Source of the DNA: Dyella sp. S184
Lineage (GTDB): Bacteria > Pseudomonadota > Gammaproteobacteria > Xanthomonadales > Rhodanobacteraceae
Assembly (NCBI RefSeq): GCF_009766065.1
Contig: NZ_LMUE01000002.1
Span: 295,023 to 359,022 of the forward strand
Direction: 5' to 3'
DNA: 64,000 nt
Shown here: positions 27,313-35,498 of the stretch, in pieces
How the letters are laid out: every line of letters starts with the position of its first letter
Numbering within the stretch: position 1 is the stretch's first letter
Program-made: the position numbers and the translations under genes
Notes under the pieces: generated by a model
Told to the model about the DNA's origin: nothing
The model's input: the letters and a program-made list of their open reading frames with translations, nothing else
Databases searched by the model: none

Positions 27313-27852
27313 TCAGGCCGCGGCTTGCCGGAAATCCGGTGCGCGCACCAGCCGATTCATGCTGAAAATCGCCAGTTGCTGTTCACCCACCCGGTTTTCG
27401 ACGAAGCGGGCCAGCCGCGGATCATCTTCGCGCTCGGCCTCGCGTCGCTGTTGCTCGTCCACCGTGCGCTGACCGAACACCTCGTCGACCAGCAGCGCCA
27501 CGCTACCGCTGCCCTGGCGCACCACCAGCAAACGGGTGCGCTCGGAATGCTGCGTGCGTTCGCCAAACAGGAAGCGGCTGAAATCGACCACCGGCACCAG
27601 ATTACCGCGCACATTGGCCACCCCGAGCAGCCATGGCTGCGTCCCAGGCACCGGTGTCAACGTGGGTACCGCCAGCAATTCGTTGATCTCGTCGATGCCA
27701 CTGACCAGCAGCCTCGAGCCAACGCGGAAACCGATGCCACGCCACAATCCGGGCGCCTCCAGCTTGTCCTGCGTGTCGGAGGCATGTGCCAGCGACAGCC
27801 GCTCGTAGCGGGCCAGGATTTCGAACGGGGTGCGGTTGACGGATTGGTTCAT
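27313..27852 (-). CDS. pilI: CheW-like adaptor PilI
   Basis: 179 residues, single CheW domain: GIGFRVGSRLLVSGIDEINELL, PWLLGVANVRGNLVPVVDFSRFL, and VALLVDEVFGQRTV. It couples PilJ to ChpA. Its ATG overlaps the pilH stop by four bases (27849-27852). The 129-base gap downstream to pilJ shows no gene. Confidence 0.9.
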   Translation of the reverse strand: MNQSVNRTPFEILARYERLSLAHASDTQDKLEAPGLWRGIGFRVGSRLLVSGIDEINELLAVPTLTPVPGTQPWLLGVANVRGNLVPVVDFSRFLFGERTQHSERTRLLVVRQGSGSVALLVDEVFGQRTVDEQQRREAEREDDPRLARFVENRVGEQQLAIFSMNRLVRAPDFRQAAA

Positions 27853-28220
27853 GTCGCACTCGACAACAGATCGTTGATACAGCCCAGCAGTTCTTTCTCG
27901 TTCACCGGCTTGGTAATGAACGCACGGGCGCCCTGACGCAAACCCCATACCCGGTCGGTTTCCATCGACTTGGTGGTGATCATTACGATCGGCACCCCCG
28001 AGGTGATCGGATCGCGGGTCAAGGTGCGCGTTGCCTGGAAACCGTTCATGCCGGGCATGATCACGTCCATGATGATCAGGTGGGGCAGTTCGGCGCGTGC
28101 GCGCTCGATGCCCTCCTCGGCAGAACCGACAGCGACGACCTGATGGCCGGCACGCTCAAGCAGCGTGGTGAACACGCGCACGTCGGTCGGCGAATCGTCG
28201 ATGATTAGAATGGTGGCCAC
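27849..28220 (-). CDS. pilH: Twitching motility response regulator PilH
   Basis: 123-residue single-domain receiver. Asp52 in IIMDVIMPGMNG is the phospho-acceptor; ILIIDDSPTD holds the acidic pair; MITTKS and ITKPVNEKELL carry the Thr and Lys. In Pseudomonas PilH acts as a CheY-like output or phosphate sink opposing PilG. It lies 22 bases downstream of pilG and overlaps pilI. Confidence 0.92.
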   Translation of the reverse strand: MATILIIDDSPTDVRVFTTLLERAGHQVVAVGSAEEGIERARAELPHLIIMDVIMPGMNGFQATRTLTRDPITSGVPIVMITTKSMETDRVWGLRQGARAFITKPVNEKELLGCINDLLSSAT

Positions 28221-28242
28221 AGGTCCCCCTCAGAATCTGCAG

Positions 28243-28653
28243 TCAGCGGCTCGGCACCGTGCTGACATGGCGATGGATGGCACCAAGCAGTTCGTCTCGC
28301 GTGAACGGCTTGGTCAGATACTGTTCGGCACCCACGATGCGCCCGCGTGCCTTGTCGAACAGGCCATCCTTCGAGCTCAGCATGATCACCGGTGTGGCAC
28401 GGAAAAGCGGGTTGTTCTTGATCAGCGCGCAAGTCTGATATCCATCCAACCGCGGCATCATGATGTCGACGAAGATGATCGCGGGTTTCTGGTCGGAGAT
28501 CTTGGCTAGCGCCTCGAATCCGTCGACCGCGGTCAATACCTCGCAACCCTCTTTCTTCAGCAGGGTCTCCGCCGTGCGGCGGATGGTCTTGGAGTCATCG
28601 ATCACCATGACCTTCAGGCCAGCCAAGTCATTTGCACTCACGTTCAAATTCAC
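28243..28653 (-). CDS. pilG: Twitching motility response regulator PilG
   Basis: 136-residue CheY-like receiver: VMVIDDSKTIRRTAETLLKKEGC, phospho-acceptor Asp63 in FVDIMMPRLDGYQTCALIKNN, and YLTKPFTRDELLGAI, nearly identical to P. aeruginosa PilG. It is the first gene of the pil-chp operon and promotes pilus extension. No ATG fits; the start is GTG at 28653 or TTG at 28647, both close to a GGGGGAG ribosome site. Confidence 0.93.
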   Translation of the reverse strand: MNLNVSANDLAGLKVMVIDDSKTIRRTAETLLKKEGCEVLTAVDGFEALAKISDQKPAIIFVDIMMPRLDGYQTCALIKNNPLFRATPVIMLSSKDGLFDKARGRIVGAEQYLTKPFTRDELLGAIHRHVSTVPSR

Positions 28654-29003
28654 TACTCCCCCTGCGGCCCGCCCCGAGCTCAGGATAGACACCAAGACAT
28701 GCAACAGCCATGCCGCGCGGCGTACATGCAAAAAATTTCGAACCAAATCACCCGATACCCGCTCTGCGGCGGTGCATCCGAGGCTTTGTTGTTTACTGCC
28801 TGCCCGCCGAGACTGTCAAGCAATAATCACCGGCGCGTCTTTCGAGCTGCCGCAGGTGACCCATAGTGGCACCATCTGGCCACCTGCGACAGCATCGTGC
28901 GTGGCAGCCTTTCACTCACCAACTGCCTCGGCGGCCGTCTACCTTTAGTATAGCCGCCAGACGATCCATGCCTGCCCGTACCAAGCCACCAACGGAGAAC
29001 TCA
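28654..29003. promoter_or_regulatory. Divergent intergenic region between pilG and gshB
   Basis: 350 bases with no supportable gene. It must hold the promoters of the pil-chp operon (minus) and of gshB (plus). A TAGTAT at 28946-28951 could be a -10 for gshB, but I see no convincing -35. The stretch near 28735-28750 is locally AT-rich, as expected of the pilG promoter. Confidence 0.5.
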
Positions 29004-29981
29004 ATGACCCTTTCGGTCGGTGTGCTGATGGATCCCATCGGCGCGATCAAGATTGCCAAGGACACCACCTTCGCGATGCTTCTGGAGACCCAGCGCCGCG
29101 GCCACACGTTGCACTATCTCGAACAGGGCGACCTGGCACTTCGCGACGGCGCGCCATGGGCGCGACTCGCGCCGCTCAGCGTGCGTGAGGATCCGCAGCA
29201 CTGGTACACGCTTGGGCAATCGCAGTGGCGCGACCTGCGTGAGCTCGACGTGGTGCTGATGCGCAAGGATCCGCCGGTCGATGCCCAGTTCATTTACGAC
29301 ACGATGGTGCTGGAAGTCGCCCAGCGCGGTGGTGTCAGCGTCATCAATGACCCGCGTTCACTGCGCGACTGCAACGAGAAGCTGTTCGCACTGGCTTTTC
29401 CGCAGTGCATTGCGCCCACCATGGTCTCGCGAGACGCCGGCGAATTGCGCCGCTTCGCTGCCGAACACGGTGAGGTGGTGCTGAAGCCACTGGACGGCAT
29501 GGGCGGCCGCGGCATCTTCCGGGTCAAGGCCGGCGACAGCAACCTCAACTCGATGCTGGAAACCCTGCTCGGCGGCGGTGCCCATGGCGAAGGACGGCAG
29601 CTGACAATCGCGCAGAAATACATCCCGGAAATCACCGCCGGCGACAAGCGCATCCTTATAGTCGATGGCGAACCGGTGCCGTACGCACTGGCGCGCATCC
29701 CGCAGGGCAACGAATTCCGCGGCAACCTCGCCGCCGGCGGCCGCGGCGTCGGCGTGCCGCTGTCCGACCGCGACCGCTGGATAGTGGCGCAGGTGGCGCC
29801 GGAGCTGCGCCGGCGCGGCCTGCTGTTTGTCGGGCTGGACGTGATCGGCGACTACCTGACCGAGATCAACGTCACATCCCCGACCTGCATGCGTGAACTG
29901 GATGCCCAGTTCGGGCTTAACATTGCCGGTCAGTTGTTCGACGTCATCGAGCAGCACGTCATTGGAAAGCGTACCGCGTGA
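29004..29981 (+). CDS. gshB: Glutathione synthetase GshB
   Basis: 325-residue ATP-grasp enzyme that joins gamma-glutamylcysteine and glycine. Family signatures are VLMDPIGAIKIAKDTTFAML at the N-terminus, LMRKDPPVDAQFIYDT, NDPRSLRDCNEKL, the ATP-binding loop KPLDGMGGRGIFR, and GLDVIGDYLTEINVTSPT. GGAGAAC lies 4 bases before the ATG. Its stop overlaps the GTG start of tonB (GTGA). Confidence 0.96.
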   Translation: MTLSVGVLMDPIGAIKIAKDTTFAMLLETQRRGHTLHYLEQGDLALRDGAPWARLAPLSVREDPQHWYTLGQSQWRDLRELDVVLMRKDPPVDAQFIYDTMVLEVAQRGGVSVINDPRSLRDCNEKLFALAFPQCIAPTMVSRDAGELRRFAAEHGEVVLKPLDGMGGRGIFRVKAGDSNLNSMLETLLGGGAHGEGRQLTIAQKYIPEITAGDKRILIVDGEPVPYALARIPQGNEFRGNLAAGGRGVGVPLSDRDRWIVAQVAPELRRRGLLFVGLDVIGDYLTEINVTSPTCMRELDAQFGLNIAGQLFDVIEQHVIGKRTA

Positions 29982-30844
29982 GCACCCCTGCAACTGTCGC
30001 CACTACGCCGAATCCCATCGGCGCCACCATGCTGTTTTCGCTGCTTTTGCACGGTGTGCTGTTGCTGGGCATCACGTTCCATTTCGTGAAACCGAGCCCC
30101 AGCCTGCCGACGCTGGACGTGACCCTGGTCAATGTGGCCAATCAGGAAGCGCCGGACAAGGCCGATTTCCTGGCTCAGGCCAATAACAGCGGTGGCGGCC
30201 AGAACGATCGCGCGACGCGGCCGTCGCAGTTGTTTTCCGGTGAACTGCCCAAGCCGGACCCGGGTATCGCCGCGCAACCGGTCGAGGCCACCACACCCCA
30301 GCCGCGCGAGGCCACGCCGACCCGCATGGTCACCACCAGCGGTGCGGCCGACTTCACTGTCGCCAGCGATAGTGCACAGACCCAGGTCGACCCCGAGGAG
30401 CAGACCCCGACCGCGGCCGAACTCAAGCGCCAGCAGGCGATTGCCCAGCTGGCCGCCGAGCTGCGCCAGCAGACCGAGGCGCTGGCCAAGCGACCCAAGA
30501 AGAAATTCATCTCGGCCAATACCAAGGAATACGTCTACGCGAGTTACATGCGCGGCTGGTCCGATCGGGTGGAGCGTATCGGCAATCTCAATTACCCGGA
30601 CGAAGCGCGCCAGCGCAAGCTGTACGGCGACCTGCTCCTCACCGTCGGGCTCGGCCGCAACGGCGACATCAAGAACATCACGATCATCAAGAGTTCCGGA
30701 CAACCCCTGCTGGACGCCGCCGCCGAACGCATCGTGCGGCTGGCCGCGCCGTTTCCACCTTTGCCGAAAGACGCCAGTGTGGACGAGCTCTACATCACCC
30801 GTACCTGGCAGTTCCTGCCGGGCGATGTGCTACGCAACAAATAA
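29978..30844 (+). CDS. tonB: TonB-family energy transducer
   Basis: 288 residues: one N-terminal membrane anchor (about 16-36), a periplasmic spacer that is rich in Gln/Ala/Thr/Pro with a charged helix (LKRQQAIAQLAAELRQQ), and a C-terminal TonB domain (about 190-285) with LNYPDEARQRKLYGDLLLTVGL, GQPLLDAAAERIV and FPPLP. It transmits proton-motive force to outer-membrane receptors. The start is GTG, overlapping the gshB stop by four bases. No exbB/exbD is adjacent, so its partner proteins are encoded elsewhere. gshB-tonB linkage is usual in Xanthomonadales and Pseudomonas. Confidence 0.88.
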   Translation: MSTPATVATTPNPIGATMLFSLLLHGVLLLGITFHFVKPSPSLPTLDVTLVNVANQEAPDKADFLAQANNSGGGQNDRATRPSQLFSGELPKPDPGIAAQPVEATTPQPREATPTRMVTTSGAADFTVASDSAQTQVDPEEQTPTAAELKRQQAIAQLAAELRQQTEALAKRPKKKFISANTKEYVYASYMRGWSDRVERIGNLNYPDEARQRKLYGDLLLTVGLGRNGDIKNITIIKSSGQPLLDAAAERIVRLAAPFPPLPKDASVDELYITRTWQFLPGDVLRNK

Positions 30845-30902
30845 GTCCCGCCCTCACCTGCCAAGCGCGCGACTCGCGGCTTGTCGGGCTTACAATGACC
30901 GC

Positions 30903-31472
30903 ATGAGTATCACCACGTCGAGCACCCTCACCGGGCACTTCCTGATCGCCATGCCGAACCTGGCCGAGCCGCCGTTCTCGCATGGCGTAGCCCTGCTTTG
31001 CCAGCATGACGAGGACGGCGCCATCGGCCTGCTGGTGAACCAGTTGTCCGAATATCGCTTCGGCGATGTGCTGGCGCAGATGCGGCTGGAATGTGCAGAC
31101 AGCGAACTGGCCGATGCGCCGGTGCTGATCGGCGGCCCGGTGCAGCAGGAGCGCGGCTTTGTGCTGCATCGCGAACCCGGCGACTGGGAGTCCAGTTATC
31201 GCGTCAACACCGCATGGTCGGTCACTACCTCGCGCGACATCCTGGTCGCGATGGCCGCTGGCGAAGGCCCGCGCCAGGCCGTCATGGTGCTCGGCTACGC
31301 CGGCTGGGATGCTGGCCAGCTGGAGCAGGAGCTGATGGCCAACGCGTGGCTCACCGCCGAAGCCTGCGGCCGGGTGGTGTTCGACACGCCACTGGAGGAA
31401 CGCTGGAGCGCCGCCGCCGGACTGGTCGGGGTCGACCCGCGCCAGCTGTCCGGCTATGCGGGCCACGCATGA
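30903..31472 (+). CDS. yqgE: UPF0301/DUF179 protein YqgE
   Basis: 189-residue cytosolic protein of the AlgH/YqgE family: LTGHFLIAMPNL, FSHGVALLCQHDEDGAIGLLVNQ, GGPVQQERGFVLHR and LGYAGWDAGQLEQEL. Function is not settled; Pseudomonas AlgH is proposed to act in redox or nucleotide-related regulation. A TACAAT lies 6 bases before the ATG, so the message may be leaderless. The stop overlaps the ruvX start (ATGA). Confidence 0.92.
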   Translation: MSITTSSTLTGHFLIAMPNLAEPPFSHGVALLCQHDEDGAIGLLVNQLSEYRFGDVLAQMRLECADSELADAPVLIGGPVQQERGFVLHREPGDWESSYRVNTAWSVTTSRDILVAMAAGEGPRQAVMVLGYAGWDAGQLEQELMANAWLTAEACGRVVFDTPLEERWSAAAGLVGVDPRQLSGYAGHA

Positions 31473-31954
31473 GTTGTGTACTCGGCTTCGATGTCGGCAG
31501 CCGTCTGACCGGCGTGGCCATCGGCAATGCATTCACTACCAGCGCCCGCGGGTTGACCACGATTCCCGTGCGTGATGGCGAACCGGACTGGCAACAGCTC
31601 GATGGCCTGCGCAAGGAATGGTTGCCGGATACCCTCGTCGTCGGGTTGCCGTTGGCACTCGATGGTGGCGAGCAGGCCGCCAGCCGCAATGCCCGTCGTT
31701 TTGCTGCCCAACTGCAGCAGCGTTACGGCCTGCCGGTCGTGCTCGTCGATGAGCGGCACAGCTCACAGGAAGCCGCCGAGCGCTTTGCCGCTGCCCGCGC
31801 CGCCGGGCTCAAGCGACGACGCGATGCCGCCACGATCGACGCCGAAGCTGCCGCGATCATCGTGGAGCGCTGGCTGGGCGGTGCAGAATCGTTGTCTGCT
31901 GACGCCACCGACCACTGCCCCATTCCCTCGCCATCCTCAGACCTGCCGCCATGA
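31469..31954 (+). CDS. ruvX: Putative pre-16S rRNA nuclease YqgF/RuvX
   Basis: 161 residues, RNase H-like fold: LGFDVGSRLTGVAIGN with the catalytic Asp, VVGLPLALDGGEQAA, VVLVDERHSSQEAAERF and DAEAAAIIVERWL. The C-terminal 20 residues (DATDHCPIPSPSSDLPP) extend past the usual end. YqgF matures the 5' end of 16S rRNA. It is coupled to yqgE and to pyrB by ATGA overlaps on both sides. Confidence 0.93.
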   Translation: MSCVLGFDVGSRLTGVAIGNAFTTSARGLTTIPVRDGEPDWQQLDGLRKEWLPDTLVVGLPLALDGGEQAASRNARRFAAQLQQRYGLPVVLVDERHSSQEAAERFAAARAAGLKRRRDAATIDAEAAAIIVERWLGGAESLSADATDHCPIPSPSSDLPP

Positions 31955-32877
31955 GCCCTCGCCTGCGCCACCTGACCACCCTGGAAAACCTCCCGCGCGA
32001 AACGATCGAGCGCCTGCTCGACCGCGCCGAGGCGCTGCGTGACGCCTGCGCGCACGGCACCCGCAAGCTCAACGTACTGGCCGGGCGCACCGTGCTGAAT
32101 CTGTTCTTCGAGCCATCCACGCGCACCCGCACATCGTTCGAACTGGCCGCGCGCCGGCTCGGCGCGGATGTGATCAACTTCGACATCGGCTTTTCCTCCA
32201 CCAGCAAGGGCGAGGAACTCTTCGACACGCTGCACACGCTCGAAGCGATGCATCTGGATGCGATCATCGTGCGCCACAAGCACTCGGGTACGCCGGACGA
32301 GCTGGTTCACCACGCGATGAGTGGCGTGTCTGTGATCAACGCTGGCGACGGCAACCGTGCGCACCCGACCCAGGGCCTGCTCGACGCACTGACGATCCGC
32401 CAGCACCGGCCGGATTTCGAGAATCTCACCGTGGTGATCTGCGGCGATATCAAGCATTCGCGCGTGGCGCGTTCGGACATCCACGCATTCTCCGCGCTGG
32501 GCGTGAAGCGTATCCGCCTGTGCGGCCCAGCCACCCTGATGCCGGCAGTCGAGGAATTTCCGCATTGCCAGCACTACGACGACTTCGATGCCGCGATCGA
32601 AGGTGCTGATGCGGTGATCACGCTGCGCCTGCAGAAAGAGCGCATGGCCTCGACCGACCTGCCAGACGAAGCGGCCTACTTCACCCGCTACGGGCTGGAC
32701 CAGCGCCGGCTGGCGCTCGCCGCCAAGGGCTGCCTGGTAATGCATCCGGGGCCGATCAACCGTGGCATCGAGATCGCCACGGAGGTGGCCGACGGCGCGC
32801 AGTCGCGCATCCTCGAACAGGTCGGCAATGGCGTGTTCGTGCGCATGGCCGTGCTCAACGAAGTGCTGGCCCGCTGA
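31951..32877 (+). CDS. pyrB: Aspartate carbamoyltransferase catalytic subunit PyrB
   Basis: 308 residues. Carbamoyl phosphate-binding FFEPSTRTRTSFE, HPTQGLLDALTI, the HSRVARSD loop and HPGPINRGIEI are intact. It starts pyrimidine synthesis by forming carbamoyl aspartate. No pyrI follows; the gene sits in the yqgE-ruvX-pyrB order, as in Pseudomonas and Xanthomonas, so it belongs to the class without a linked regulatory chain. Confidence 0.96.
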   Translation: MSPRLRHLTTLENLPRETIERLLDRAEALRDACAHGTRKLNVLAGRTVLNLFFEPSTRTRTSFELAARRLGADVINFDIGFSSTSKGEELFDTLHTLEAMHLDAIIVRHKHSGTPDELVHHAMSGVSVINAGDGNRAHPTQGLLDALTIRQHRPDFENLTVVICGDIKHSRVARSDIHAFSALGVKRIRLCGPATLMPAVEEFPHCQHYDDFDAAIEGADAVITLRLQKERMASTDLPDEAAYFTRYGLDQRRLALAAKGCLVMHPGPINRGIEIATEVADGAQSRILEQVGNGVFVRMAVLNEVLAR

Positions 32878-32983
32878 GTCCAGCGCAATCGCGGGAGCCC
32901 ATGCCAGCCGGCGATTGTCACGCCGCGGCTACCGGTAAAGCAGGCATAATGTGCAAACGCAACATTCACACGACGGGGATCAT

Positions 32984-34777
32984 ATGCGATCGACGACGCG
33001 CTTCATCGCGCTGGGCCTTGCTGGCGTCATGCTGGCGGCCTGCGGGCACAAGGACAAGGATGTTCCATTGGCTTTCGTACCGGCCGATACGCCGTATGTC
33101 GTGGCCAACCTGGACGTGCTGGACGACGCCACCCGTACCGCCCTGCTCGCCCAGGCCGACGCGCAGTTGCCCTCGCAACTGGCCCAGATCAATGCCACGG
33201 CCGATCGCCTGGCGGCAAAGGATCCCGATGGCGCACATCTGCTGCGCGCGCTGAGTGCCGAATTCAACGGCAAGACGATCGAGAGCTTCGCCGACGGCGC
33301 CGGCATCAACCTCAAGGGTCTCTCGGCGTTCTACGGACTCGGCCTGGCGCCGGTCATGCGTTTCGAACTGAGCGATCCGAAGGCATTCGAGGGCTTCATC
33401 GGCCGGCTGGAAACTGCCTACGGCAAGAAGCTCGATGTCGCCAGCCTCGGGGCACAGAGCTACCGCAAATATGTCTTTGCCGCCTCGGGCACCGAGGTCA
33501 TTCTGGCCACGGTCGGCAAGCAGGCCGTGGCCGCACTGCTGCCGGCTGATGCAGCACCCGCCATGCTGCGCCAGGCGCTGGGACTGGATCGTCCGCAGAA
33601 AAGCTTGCAGGACGACGGTCGCCTGACCGCACTGGCCAAGGCCAAGGGCTACCGGCTGTGGGTGGTCGGTGATCTGGATGTGACGCGCGCCCTGCCACTG
33701 GTGATCAGCGGCAAGGATCCGCTGCTCAGCGCGATCCGCAAGGCGCGCGCCGAAGCCGAATCCGCCAAGACCGGCGAACCGGTCGCCAACCAGCTGCAGA
33801 CGTCACCGAGCTGCGCGAGCGACGCTGCCCGCATCGCCGCCCGCGTGCCCGCGCTCAGCTTCGGCTATACCCGGCTTGAGGCGAAACAGCAGGATGTGCG
33901 TTTCGACATGGCGCTGGCCGATGACATCAGCAAGGCCTTTGCCGGCCTCAAGGTGGAATTGCCCGGGTTGGGCAGCGCAGGTACTGCGCCGTTCGACCTG
34001 ACTCTCGCGCTGCCGATCGCACAATTGCGCACGTTCTGGTCCGCCCAGGCCGATGCCGTGACCGCCAAGCCGTTCACCTGCCCTGCACTGAGTGATCTCA
34101 ACGACAGCTTTGCCAAGCTCGGTCCGGCCATGCAGAAAGCGGCGATCCCGCCGTTTGGCGACATGCTCGGCCTGCGCATCGCACTGGATACCCTGGTGCC
34201 TGGCCAGAACGCCAGCCTGCCGACCTTCAGCGGCCGCATCGTGCTCGGCAGCAGCAACCCCGCCGGCCTTCTCGCCACAAGCCAGATGATGGTGCCTGTG
34301 CTGGCGCAACTAAAGCCCACCAACGACGGCAAGCCGCTGCCACTGCCGAAGGACATGACCAGCATGCTCGGGCAGCCAGCGTGGTTCGCCATGAGCGACA
34401 AGGCACTTGCGTTGGGTATCGGTGCCGGCGAAGACGCCAAACTCGCCGACACGCTGAAGGACCCCATTGGCGATGCCGGTCGCGTCACCCGCATGCATCT
34501 CAGTGGCGCGATGTATCTGGATATGCTGCAGCTGATGGAAAAATGGGTCGACAGCCAGTCCGCCGCCAACGCCCAACCCAGCAAGAGCGACGAGCTCTCG
34601 ATCGACAGCGACAGCGACAGCGCCGATGACGCCGCGCAGACAGCCGCCAATGCGGCCCGTTCGAAGGCTGAATTTGCGGCCATGAAGGCCCAGGCCGAGC
34701 GGGTCGACAGTATTGATGCCGAAATACATGTCGACAATGACGGTATGGTATTCACCACCCAGACCGTCCTGAAGTAA
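32984..34777 (+). CDS. Large lipoprotein of unknown function
   Basis: 597 residues with a lipoprotein signal: hydrophobic core LGLAGVML then lipobox LAAC with Cys20. The mature protein begins FVPADTPYVVANLDVL, a phrase seen in bacterial lipoproteins that resemble DUF3352-like repeat proteins. A cysteine pair (TSPSCASD and FTCPAL) could be a disulfide. Near the C-terminus is a Ser/Asp-rich stretch (SIDSDSDSADD) followed by a helical Ala-rich segment. I cannot name a function. It is probably anchored in the outer or inner membrane. A strong terminator follows 25 bases after the stop. Confidence 0.72.
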   Translation: MRSTTRFIALGLAGVMLAACGHKDKDVPLAFVPADTPYVVANLDVLDDATRTALLAQADAQLPSQLAQINATADRLAAKDPDGAHLLRALSAEFNGKTIESFADGAGINLKGLSAFYGLGLAPVMRFELSDPKAFEGFIGRLETAYGKKLDVASLGAQSYRKYVFAASGTEVILATVGKQAVAALLPADAAPAMLRQALGLDRPQKSLQDDGRLTALAKAKGYRLWVVGDLDVTRALPLVISGKDPLLSAIRKARAEAESAKTGEPVANQLQTSPSCASDAARIAARVPALSFGYTRLEAKQQDVRFDMALADDISKAFAGLKVELPGLGSAGTAPFDLTLALPIAQLRTFWSAQADAVTAKPFTCPALSDLNDSFAKLGPAMQKAAIPPFGDMLGLRIALDTLVPGQNASLPTFSGRIVLGSSNPAGLLATSQMMVPVLAQLKPTNDGKPLPLPKDMTSMLGQPAWFAMSDKALALGIGAGEDAKLADTLKDPIGDAGRVTRMHLSGAMYLDMLQLMEKWVDSQSAANAQPSKSDELSIDSDSDSADDAAQTAANAARSKAEFAAMKAQAERVDSIDAEIHVDNDGMVFTTQTVLK

Positions 34778-34801
34778 CCCGCCTCAGCGACACGCACTGG
34801 A

Positions 34802-34831
34802 AACCGGGGCGCTTCGGCACCCCGGTTTTTT
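34802..34831 (+). terminator. Rho-independent terminator
   Basis: Stem AACCGGGG / CCCCGGTT with an inner GC-TTCG-GC tetraloop, followed by a run of T to 34831. It closes the transcript that ends with the lipoprotein gene. Confidence 0.9.
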
Positions 34832-34942
34832 CATGGGTGAGCGCTTCACACCGAACATCAAGCAAACATCGTCATGACCTGCTCTTCGCATCCGTAATCG
34901 CCAGCTGAACACTCCCCGGGCGCAGCCACACGATATTCACGT

Positions 34943-34992
34943 GACGGCTGTTGCCATAGGAAACGGAAGTCGGCAACAACCGAACAGCCGTC
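34943..34992 (+). other. Possible leader hairpin upstream of the BON gene
   Basis: Ten-base arms GACGGCTGTT (34943-34952) and AACAGCCGTC (34983-34992) are perfect inverted repeats, with an alternative inner pairing GTTGCC / GGCAAC. They lie 37 bases before the start codon and may form a structured 5' leader. No function is established. Confidence 0.4.
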
Positions 34993-35028
34993 GTCGCCGA
35001 CCAACCTTCCCACTGTCAGGAGATTGCC

Positions 35029-35427
35029 ATGCGCAACCATTCGATGATCCGCAACAGCGTGTTTGCCACTGGACTGATGCTCGCCTTCGCCGCGGTACCG
35101 TTTGGCTCGGTCGCCGCGCAAGATGCCGGTGCACAGATGCAGAAGCCGGCCGACAACCAGACCGTGCCGGACAAGGCTGCCGATGGATGGATCACCACCA
35201 AAGTGAAATCCGAATTCGGAACCACCAAGGGCATCCATGCCACCGACATCTCGGTCTCAACCAGTGATGGCGTAGTCACGCTCACTGGCAATGTCGCCAC
35301 AACAAAGGAAAAGAACCACGCCATGCGCGTGGCCAAGAAGGTAAAGGGTGTCAAGAGCGTCGATGCCAGCGGCCTGACGGTCAGCGCGACGCCAGCGTCG
35401 ACATCGGACAGCACGTCCAGCAAGTAA
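35029..35427 (+). CDS. Periplasmic BON-domain protein (OsmY-like)
   Basis: 132 residues: signal peptide (about 1-30, ending SVAA before QDAG), a short spacer, and one BON domain (about 52-118: GWITTKVKSEFGTTKGIHATDISVSTSDG then VTLTGNV and AMRVAKKVKGVKSV). BON domains bind membranes or peptidoglycan-linked partners; OsmY-like proteins act in envelope stress. AGGAGA lies 5 bases before the ATG. A terminator follows immediately, so the gene is monocistronic. Confidence 0.88.
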   Translation: MRNHSMIRNSVFATGLMLAFAAVPFGSVAAQDAGAQMQKPADNQTVPDKAADGWITTKVKSEFGTTKGIHATDISVSTSDGVVTLTGNVATTKEKNHAMRVAKKVKGVKSVDASGLTVSATPASTSDSTSSK

Positions 35428-35447
35428 CTACCCGTTCGGTGCAGTCG

Positions 35448-35473
35448 AAAAGGGGCCGCCACAGGCCCCTTTT
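35448..35473. terminator. Bidirectional rho-independent terminator
   Basis: AAAAGGGGCC / GGCCCCTTTT with a six-base loop, A-run on one side and T-run on the other. It serves the BON gene and the convergent gene at 35499-36053. Confidence 0.88.
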
Positions 35474-35498
35474 CATTGCCTGCCCGCGCAGTCACGGC

